This document shows positions 24,677 to 30,564 of a stretch of DNA of 30,564 nucleotides, in pieces. The DNA lies in contig JABDPQ010000401.1 of assembly GCA_013042695.1 (NCBI GenBank), forward strand, positions 1 to 30,564. Direction: 5' to 3'. How positions within the stretch are numbered: position 1 is the first letter of the stretch; every line of letters begins with the position of its first letter. A program made the translations under genes and the position numbers. The stretch is from Desulfobacterales bacterium (GTDB taxonomy: Bacteria > Desulfobacterota > Desulfobulbia > Desulfobulbales > Desulfocapsaceae). The notes under the pieces are model-generated. The model did no database searches, had not been told where the DNA came from, and saw only the letters and a program-made list of their open reading frames with translations.

Positions 24677-24825
24677 TGCAGAGCCACTTGCAAAACGCCC
24701 TTTTCGTTCAACCTCTACGTTATGCTTAAAATTTTATCCTCGGAATATCAATTATATGCCTGCGACAAAATTTTTCGAATGGTTTGACTTTGAACGAAAA
24801 TCATCATTTTGCAAGTGGCTCTGCA
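24677..24825. repeat. MITE-like element, copy 2 (intact 19-bp terminal inverted repeats)
   Basis: 149 bp bounded by perfect inverted repeats TGCAGAGCCACTTGCAAAA (24677-24695) and its complement (24807-24825). After a short mismatch the symmetry continues as TTTTCGTTCAA / TTGAACGAAAA, giving an approximately 36-bp arm. The outermost TGCA may be a 4-bp target duplication flanking GAGCC...GGCTC, but it is self-complementary, so this is ambiguous. No ORF or transposase inside. It ends 29 bases past the stop of the sulfotransferase-like gene. The central 75 bp are not symmetric. Confidence 0.88.
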
Positions 24826-24854
24826 ATATATCTTATAAGTGTTATCTACTAGCC

Positions 24855-25946
24855 TTATTTTTGATTCATTTGCTTTATATGCCCATAGAGTTCGAGATCA
24901 AAACACACGAGAGGATATAGAATCTCCCTCACCGTTTTATTGTGATAATCAAAAAGTGGAGAGGATTTTGAAATGTTAAATTTTTTATCCAAATGAGGTA
25001 TTTTAAACCCGTTTGTCTCCATGAAATCTTGAACGAAAGTAGTATAATCTTCAGTGAGACCAACAAGCGTAAACAGTTTCAGGTTTGCTTTGGCTTCTGT
25101 GAGATGCTGTTGATTGACTCGATTAATTTCGTTATCAAGGAAGTAGCGTGTCTGCATATTGTCAAAGAAAGCTGAATGAAGCTCTGAAATGTCGCGCACA
25201 AAATGGTGTAGATTCTCTATGCTGGTAAAATCGTATTTGCTGAGATCCCTGCCAATGTCATAAATAATTGGATTATTGTATTTGAAATAGGTGTCATCAT
25301 TGGAAGTATATGTTGTGATTAGCCAATTCATGTGAGAGTTAAGATGCGCATATGGTTCTCTTATAATCGTGTAGAGTGCAGCTTTGTCCAAGGCAAAATA
25401 TTTTTTTATAAGGCCGATGCGGATATGTCCGGAAATATAGCGGTTCGTTTTCTGCAGCTCTGTAATTTCTGTGTCATTGATGAGCTCTGCATGTGCTACA
25501 AATCCATCCCGAGATAAAATTGATTGTGCGAGGATGTTGAACGATGTTCCGGCAGTTTTCGGAATATGCATAAAGATGATAGATGATTTCGAAGATATTA
25601 GACGAAACCATTGCTTCAATCTCATTGGTTCTTGCACGACAAATCCGTTAATTGTGATTTTTGCAAGAGGCACCCTGGAGCGTTTAGATCTGAGCTCCAG
25701 ATATGCGTGAGCAGCAGTATCAGGCTGATGATCAAATATCATCTCAAAACCACATTCGCCGGTCGGATGAACTCCAAGCGCCTGAATATCTTCTCGAAAT
25801 CTTTCAGCCCTGGTTTCCGCTAGTAATTTTTCACCAAGGTATAGTTCCAAGTCCACTTTTTTCAATTTGGCAAAGCGATGAAAGCACCAGCCTGAGAGGT
25901 AATTGGCCTTGGCTCGATCAATGGATATCTTATAGAAAAGATTCAT
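24855..25946 (-). CDS. Sulfotransferase-family protein with N-terminal accessory domain
   Basis: 363 aa from the ATG at 25946; a GTG at 26003 would add 19 residues. The PAPS-binding 5'-phosphosulfate loop is FMHIPKTAGTSFNIL (residues about 125-139), as in carbohydrate sulfotransferases of the Gal-3-O/heparan 2-O type; the 3'-phosphate site fits REPYAHLNSHMNW (196-208). ISGHIRIGL is a further family-like segment. Residues 1-100 (YLSGWCFHRF, ETRAERFREDIQALG, GECGFEMIFD) resemble the beta-sandwich module GWa...R.Dv...cGF that is attached to many bacterial GT and sulfotransferase proteins. It probably adds sulfate to the glycan of this cluster; cytoplasmic. It is divergent from uvrC and first in the minus-strand cluster. 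Activity is inferred from the two binding loops only. Confidence 0.82.
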   Translation of the reverse strand: MNLFYKISIDRAKANYLSGWCFHRFAKLKKVDLELYLGEKLLAETRAERFREDIQALGVHPTGECGFEMIFDHQPDTAAHAYLELRSKRSRVPLAKITINGFVVQEPMRLKQWFRLISSKSSIIFMHIPKTAGTSFNILAQSILSRDGFVAHAELINDTEITELQKTNRYISGHIRIGLIKKYFALDKAALYTIIREPYAHLNSHMNWLITTYTSNDDTYFKYNNPIIYDIGRDLSKYDFTSIENLHHFVRDISELHSAFFDNMQTRYFLDNEINRVNQQHLTEAKANLKLFTLVGLTEDYTTFVQDFMETNGFKIPHLDKKFNISKSSPLFDYHNKTVREILYPLVCFDLELYGHIKQMNQK

Positions 25947-26089
25947 GGTGGTTGGTTGTAGTAATATGGTTATATAGCTTACAGCCAAGGTATTGTGTAA
26001 CACAAGTAAAAGCAGCTCATTGTTTCCTGCAAAATACTCAAAGAAACCATGACTAATTCTAAAGGTTTGTAATCCTGTTTTTTATCAAA

Positions 26090-27892
26090 ATGCTCAATCA
26101 AGATTTTCTCAAATCCATACCACATTCACCGGGCGTCTATATGATGCTCGATCGCAAATCTAACGTTCTTTATGTGGGCAAAGCAAAAGATCTTTATAAG
26201 CGACTTGCAACATATGTTCATTTTTCTGGTGCGGCCCACAGCAAAACTGCTGTTATGCTCAGTCAGGTCGGCAAGGTCAACACGCTTATTACTCACACAG
26301 AAAAAGAAGCCCTCATCCTCGAGGCATCCCTGATAAAAAAGCATCGTCCAAAGTATAACGTAATTTTACGAGATGATAAAAGCTATCCCTTAATCAAAGT
26401 CACTTTGCAAGAAGAATGGCCACGGGTTTTCATGACCCGAAGAAAAAGAAAGGATGGTGCCCGATATTTTGGTCCGTATTCATCCTCGTCAGCCATGTGG
26501 TCAACCCTAAAACTGCTTTCATCTCTTTTCCCTTTGAGGCGATGCAAGGGCGGCACGCTTAAACCTCGAAAGCGTCCTTGTCTCAATCATCAAATGAATC
26601 AATGCATGGCACCTTGTGCAGGTATAGCAGATCGTGCTCAATACATTGCAATGGTTGACAAAGTTATCTTGTTTTTAGAAGGTCGAAACAGACAGTTGCT
26701 CTCAGATCTACAAGCGGAGATGACTCGTGCTTCAGCATCAATGGAGTTTGAAAAGGCTGCTCTTGTCAGAGACCAAATGAGGTCACTCAACAGAACGCTT
26801 GAAAAGCAAGTTGTCGTCTCTGAGCTCGAAAAAGATAGAGATGTGTTCGGCCTTGCAAGAAAAGGAGCATCGGTGTCAACCGCTCTTTTATATATAAGAG
26901 GTGGAATGATTCAAGGCAGCCGCTCATTTTTTCTCGCAGATCCATATGGAGACGATGCTGCTATTTTATCACAAGTTCTTAAGCTCATGTATGATGAAAC
27001 AGCACCTCCTCCTGCTGAAATTCTCCTGCCAGTAAATATAGAGGACCAAGATATACTGGCAGAGCGTCTTGCTGATTTTGTAGGAAAAAAGGTTGCCCTT
27101 ACAGTTCCAATACGTGGTGATCGCCGACATCTTATTGCTATGGCCAACACGAATGCCAAACAATTGTTTGAAGATATAAAGAGAAAGGAACAGTCTTGGA
27201 AGACATTATCAGATGCAATGATGAGGAAGCTAGCGCTTGATTCGCCACCTCAAGCTATTGAATGTATTGATATTTCAAACATTAGTGGCACAAATACTGT
27301 GGGTTCGCTCATATCTTTCAAAGATGGTGAACCAGACAAACAAGCATATCGTCACTTTAAAATCAAATCAGTCCACGGACCAGATGACTACGCCAGTATG
27401 CGTGAGGTTTTAAGTAGACGTTTTGAAAGAGGTGTTGAAAATAATGACCTGCCAGATCTATTAATTGTTGACGGTGGAAGAGGACAACTTGGGATTGCCG
27501 AAGCAGTTGCAAAGGATTTTGGCATCATTGATTCAATCGATTTGCTGGGTATAGCAAAAGAGCGTAATGATGAAGGTGAAAAACTTTATAAACCGGGCAG
27601 AAAAAATCCTATTATCCTCCTGCCACATAATCCTGTTCTTCTCTACATTATGCGAATTCGAGATGAAGCACATCGTTACGGAATTACTTTTCATCGGTCT
27701 TTAAGGAGAAAAAGCACCATGTCATCAGTAATAGATCAAATCCCAGGTGTTGGTTCGCTGAGAAAAAAGCAATTGCTCATCAGTCTGGGAAGTATGAAAA
27801 AAATATCTCAAGCATCCGTTAATGAACTCAAGAATGTAGACGGAATTGGTTCCCAACTAGCAGAAGAGATCTATCAATTCTTTCGCACATAA
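26090..27892 (+). CDS. uvrC: UvrABC excinuclease subunit C
   Basis: Makes both incisions in nucleotide excision repair with UvrB. 600 aa, full length. GIY-YIG nuclease at the N-terminus (PGVYMMLDRKSNVLYVGKAKDLYKRL). Four cysteines C152, C164, C172, C176 (RRC, RPC, NQC, APC) with spacing 12-8-4, the same as the reported iron-sulfur site in E. coli UvrC. UVR motif at about 205-240 (MTRASASMEFEKAALVRDQM). C-terminal RNase H-like nuclease with CIDISNISGTNTVGSLISF, LIVDGGRGQLGIAEAV, and KLYKPGRKNPIILL. Tandem HhH at about 545-600 (IDQIPGVGSLRKKQLL, VDGIGSQLAEEIYQFF). Starts 143 bases from the divergent sulfotransferase-like gene. Confidence 0.97.
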   Translation: MLNQDFLKSIPHSPGVYMMLDRKSNVLYVGKAKDLYKRLATYVHFSGAAHSKTAVMLSQVGKVNTLITHTEKEALILEASLIKKHRPKYNVILRDDKSYPLIKVTLQEEWPRVFMTRRKRKDGARYFGPYSSSSAMWSTLKLLSSLFPLRRCKGGTLKPRKRPCLNHQMNQCMAPCAGIADRAQYIAMVDKVILFLEGRNRQLLSDLQAEMTRASASMEFEKAALVRDQMRSLNRTLEKQVVVSELEKDRDVFGLARKGASVSTALLYIRGGMIQGSRSFFLADPYGDDAAILSQVLKLMYDETAPPPAEILLPVNIEDQDILAERLADFVGKKVALTVPIRGDRRHLIAMANTNAKQLFEDIKRKEQSWKTLSDAMMRKLALDSPPQAIECIDISNISGTNTVGSLISFKDGEPDKQAYRHFKIKSVHGPDDYASMREVLSRRFERGVENNDLPDLLIVDGGRGQLGIAEAVAKDFGIIDSIDLLGIAKERNDEGEKLYKPGRKNPIILLPHNPVLLYIMRIRDEAHRYGITFHRSLRRKSTMSSVIDQIPGVGSLRKKQLLISLGSMKKISQASVNELKNVDGIGSQLAEEIYQFFRT

Positions 27893-27943
27893 AGCATAGA
27901 GCAATGAGAAATAACTCTTAAAATTGATAGGGAAAAAGTCGAG

Positions 27944-28693
27944 CTAATTTCTCGTAGTTGAGGAAAGAAGACTCACCATACTATGAAGCGCTGTCACAGC
28001 AGTTTCTACATCAAGAATTCTCGGCCCGATGCTGAAAATTGAGAAACCTGCTTCCTGCATTCTCTTTTGTTCATAATCTATCCAGCCACCCTCAGGACCT
28101 ATTGCAAGAAGTGTCCGCCCTGGCTGCTTCGAAAAAATATCAGAAAGTGTGCTCTGATTACCAGGGTGTGCGAGTAAAAGATTTCGGTAGTCGGATGTTA
28201 TCCCAGGCAATATTGCTTCAACAAATGGTTTAAACCCCCTGTGAAATGAAACTGAAGGCAAACGAGTGTCTACTGCTTGTTCGAGACCACGGACGAGATG
28301 CTTCCGGTAGAAATTTTCCTGTATAACGGATGCATCCCAGAAACTTTTTTCTACCCGACTGGCGTTAACAACATATAGACTCCCAACTCCCAGAGCTGCG
28401 GTATGACTCAAAATGCGCTTAAACATAATCGGACGCGGAAGGGCAAGAACGATATCAATCGGTGGAGGCGGCTCGGAAGAGTATTCTAGCGAGATTTCCA
28501 TGACCACAAAATAAGGTTGACGAGGATTAGTGTCTATGATTACGCCATAGCCAATGTTTCCGTTAATGCAACCAACCCGAATTTCATCACCAGGGTTTGA
28601 TCGTAACACCTTGACGATATGCTGAGCCCGGCGGCCTTCCAGGTGTACGGTTTTTCCGAGTATTTCTTGTGATTCCAATAAAACAATATTCAT
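27944..28693 (-). CDS. rsmE: 16S rRNA (uracil-1498-N3)-methyltransferase
   Basis: 249 aa from ATG 28693, which aligns with the usual family start; a TTG at 28714 would add seven residues and has an AGG nearby. N-terminal PUA-like domain (LEGRRAQHIVKVLRSNPGDEIRVG) and a C-terminal SPOUT methyltransferase with trefoil knot: ALPRPIMFKRILSHTAALGV, LAIGPEGGWIDYEQ (GPEGGW at 199-204), IGPRILDVETAVTALHSMV. The usual ILR-x-ETA is ILDVETA here, an Asp in place of Arg; the rest of the SAM-binding site is intact. Methylates U1498 of 16S rRNA in the assembled 30S subunit. Convergent with uvrC with a 51-base gap, and divergent from waaA. Confidence 0.93.
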   Translation of the reverse strand: MNIVLLESQEILGKTVHLEGRRAQHIVKVLRSNPGDEIRVGCINGNIGYGVIIDTNPRQPYFVVMEISLEYSSEPPPPIDIVLALPRPIMFKRILSHTAALGVGSLYVVNASRVEKSFWDASVIQENFYRKHLVRGLEQAVDTRLPSVSFHRGFKPFVEAILPGITSDYRNLLLAHPGNQSTLSDIFSKQPGRTLLAIGPEGGWIDYEQKRMQEAGFSIFSIGPRILDVETAVTALHSMVSLLSSTTRN

Positions 28694-28925
28694 GAGTATT
28701 CGTCTAAGCTGCAATGAGACCTAATGCTATTCACATCACACCAATATCTCAAGTATTTTGAGGCGATTTCGGACTTTTGAACTCAACTTTATCCACATGA
28801 AAATGAGATGATCGTCGATAAATACATTTCAAAAAGCGATAAGACCTCGAATATGGAGGTCACTTTCTATCTCTAATCTGTTATGGTACTATCCTGCAAC
28901 TGTCTATATTTTAATCAATGATTCC

Positions 28926-30191
28926 ATGAGACTGCTCTATAACCTCATACAGCTGGCGTGCCTACCTCTTTTGATTCTATTTATAGCATCAGTCCTCCTC
29001 TTTCGCCCAGAAAAACGGACTGTTATTTTGCACCGGCTCGGTTTTGGCCTCCGCTCTATGCGCAAATCCAACAAACTTTCAAAAACAATCTGGATTCACG
29101 CACTTTCCGTTGGAGAGGTTACATCTGCACTCCCCCTCGTCAGGGCACTTCATGAAAACGAACCATCGATATTACTCGTTTTTTCTGCCACAACTGTAAG
29201 TGGTTTACAACTTGCAAAAGAGAAAATCGGTCCATACGTTGACTTTGTTTCTGCATTTCCAATAGACATGCTTCCGGTGGTAAGACGATTTATCCGTCAT
29301 ATACAACCAAACCTTTTTGTACTGATTGAGACAGATTTCTGGCCAAATGTCCTTGGCCAGTTATCGAGGAGCAATGTTTATTCAATCCTCGTAAATGGCA
29401 GAGTTTCTGAAAAATCTATGCTTACCTACCTGCGCTATGGATTTTTCTTTAAACCAATGTTTGATAACTTCAATCTGCTATGTGTACAGACAAAAAACGA
29501 TGCCGCCAACCTACATCGTCTCGGTATAAAACAAAGCAAACTAAAAACGCTGGGAAATTTAAAATATGGTGCTGCTTTTGATGAGAAAAATGTCACGACT
29601 TCTCAAGACACACTCATACCAGTAAATCATCTTCTAATACTTTGCGGTTCAACTCACCGGGGTGAGGAACTTGTTTTACTCGAGGCTTTTAAGAATTTAC
29701 AACGCAATCATAACAATCTTCACTTAGCCATCGCCCCCCGAGATATTTCCAGAAGTGATGAAATTATTCTGCTCTCGCAACAATTTCATTTAACGAGATC
29801 ACTTTTTTCACTTCACTCACCTGACTTGGTTGATCTTCTTGTCATCGATACCATAGGTGATCTGAATTCATTGTACTTTATGGCTGATATCGCTTTTATC
29901 GGCGGCAGCCTGGTAGCAGAAGGCGGCCATAACCCGCTCGAAGCTGCCAGGGCATCATGTCCTATCGTTTTTGGTCCACATATGGAAGATTTTTCTGAAA
30001 TCAGCGATGAGCTTCTCAGGTGTGATGCAGCCTATCTCGTTACAGACCGCCGCTCTGTCGAGTCGACGATCGATTGTTTGATTTCTTCTGCAGAATTAAG
30101 GCAGGAGGCGGGCAAACAGGCACGTTCATGCATCGAAAAACATGATGAGATAATTCCAGCTCATCTGCAGCTGATCAGGAAAATCCTGTGA
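28926..30191 (+). CDS. waaA: 3-deoxy-D-manno-octulosonic acid (Kdo) transferase
   Basis: Adds Kdo from CMP-Kdo to lipid A precursor on the inner face of the inner membrane; shows that the organism makes lipopolysaccharide. 421 aa, normal length. N-terminal signal-anchor (about 5-25, LIQLACLPLLILFIASVLLF), WIHALSVGEVTSALPLV with catalytic base Glu64, LIETDFWPNVLGQL, LVNGRVSEKS, LGNLKYGA, and the GT-B C-terminal CMP-Kdo site FIGGSLVAEGGHNPLEAA (GGHNPLEAA). The ATG is not preceded by an obvious ribosome site. Its stop overlaps the next gene by GTGA. Confidence 0.95.
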   Translation: MRLLYNLIQLACLPLLILFIASVLLFRPEKRTVILHRLGFGLRSMRKSNKLSKTIWIHALSVGEVTSALPLVRALHENEPSILLVFSATTVSGLQLAKEKIGPYVDFVSAFPIDMLPVVRRFIRHIQPNLFVLIETDFWPNVLGQLSRSNVYSILVNGRVSEKSMLTYLRYGFFFKPMFDNFNLLCVQTKNDAANLHRLGIKQSKLKTLGNLKYGAAFDEKNVTTSQDTLIPVNHLLILCGSTHRGEELVLLEAFKNLQRNHNNLHLAIAPRDISRSDEIILLSQQFHLTRSLFSLHSPDLVDLLVIDTIGDLNSLYFMADIAFIGGSLVAEGGHNPLEAARASCPIVFGPHMEDFSEISDELLRCDAAYLVTDRRSVESTIDCLISSAELRQEAGKQARSCIEKHDEIIPAHLQLIRKIL

Positions 30192-30564
30192 ATAAGATTT
30201 GTGATTATTGCTCGAAATATCTCCTTGTGACCGTGACGATCTGTTTTAGTTTAGGTATCGCCTTTTCTCTTTTTTCGGAACACTCGTTTCATATCCCGCT
30301 CATTCTAGTTGCTGTCCTCTTTTCGATTTGTTTTCTGCTTTGGCTCTGTCGCTTTACTAAAGCAATGCTGCTTTTTTTCTGCTGCAGTCTTTTTTTTGCA
30401 GGAATGCTGTTGGCCACAAATCATAGATCTTCTCCTGGTGCCTCGGCTCAATTAACAAATTTGTTTAAAAACGGTACTGAAACTGCAATAATTGGCGTCC
30501 TTGCCGAGCATGTCAGTGGAAACGATGTTACCCAAAAAGCAATTATCGATGCAGTGTATTACAG
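30188..30564 (+). CDS. comEC: ComEC/Rec2-type protein, N-terminal part (runs off window)
   Basis: From GTG 30188, overlapping the waaA stop as GTGA, the frame stays open to the window end (125 codons). The translation has two or three hydrophobic segments (LLVTVTICFSLGIAFSLF, LILVAVLFSICFLLWLC, AMLLFFCCSLFFAGMLLA) and then a soluble beta part (NLFKNGTETAIIGVLAEHV, KAIIDAVYY). This is the layout of the ComEC N-terminal DUF4131 region: membrane helices followed by an OB-like domain. ComEC forms the inner-membrane channel for single-stranded DNA uptake. The competence domain and metallo-beta-lactamase-like part lie outside the window, so the identification is provisional. Confidence 0.65.
   Translation, partial: MNKICDYCSKYLLVTVTICFSLGIAFSLFSEHSFHIPLILVAVLFSICFLLWLCRFTKAMLLFFCCSLFFAGMLLATNHRSSPGASAQLTNLFKNGTETAIIGVLAEHVSGNDVTQKAIIDAVYY

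Larger units (their letters stand above)
24422..24854. other. Intergenic region with hairpin and MITE copy 2
   Basis: 433 bases with no gene. It contains a 9-bp-stem hairpin (24608-24639) and the intact repeat element (24677-24825). The remaining AT-rich bases next to the GT start (24422-24600) may carry a promoter for the downstream glycosyltransferases, but no clear -35/-10 pair stands out. Confidence 0.55.

Noticed and set aside
1..30564. CRISPR arrays, tRNA/rRNA genes, toxin-antitoxin pairs, transposase or integrase genes
   Set aside because: Looked for direct-repeat arrays, conserved RNA-gene segments and recombinase motifs on both strands; none found.

Overview
The window most likely comes from a Gram-negative, Desulfobulbales-like (Desulfobacterota) bacterium. 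This is an inference from gene content: an LPS/Kdo enzyme (WaaA), a MoeA paired with a MoeA-PBP fusion and a MoaD-like protein, a type-2 GTP cyclohydrolase (FolE2), a fused dipeptide-type ABC ATPase, and an AT-leaning base composition. No rRNA, tRNA, CRISPR array or transposase gene was seen. The window is mostly core chromosome with one accessory surface-glycan block, and both outermost genes (hslR, comEC) run off the edges.

Layout. Bases 1-1500 hold a truncated Hsp15 gene, folE2 and a small predicted membrane protein. Bases 1987-5423 (minus strand) are a three-gene operon coding for a sensor kinase, a small lipoprotein and a sigma-54 response regulator; it matches the GlrK-QseG-GlrR (QseE-QseG-QseF) arrangement of enterobacteria. 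Bases 6206-8422 (minus) hold gpmI followed by darP. Bases 8725-12192 (plus) form a molybdenum-cofactor operon: moeA, a second moeA fused to a periplasmic-binding-protein-like domain, and a MoaD-like sulfur carrier. Bases 12402-15551 (plus) encode a GGDEF-PilZ protein, acylphosphatase and a two-NBD peptide-type ABC ATPase with no permease nearby.

Bases 15597-25946 (minus) are a surface-glycan cluster, in transcription order: sulfotransferase-like protein, GT2 glycosyltransferase, a long GT2 protein with five tandem approximately 37-residue N-terminal repeats and a degenerate second GT domain, a short GT2, a COG5610-type HAD protein, an unrecognised 78-aa protein and a DUF2142-like polytopic membrane protein. 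The last three are almost contiguous and probably translationally coupled. Bases 26090-30564 return to core genes: uvrC (plus), rsmE (minus), waaA and the start of comEC (plus).

The most distinctive non-coding signal is a roughly 140-bp element present twice (5978-6113 and 24677-24825). The second copy has perfect 19-bp terminal inverted repeats. Both copies lie in the same orientation just downstream of minus-strand genes. It looks like a miniature inverted-repeat transposable element (MITE) that would fold into a long hairpin if transcribed.
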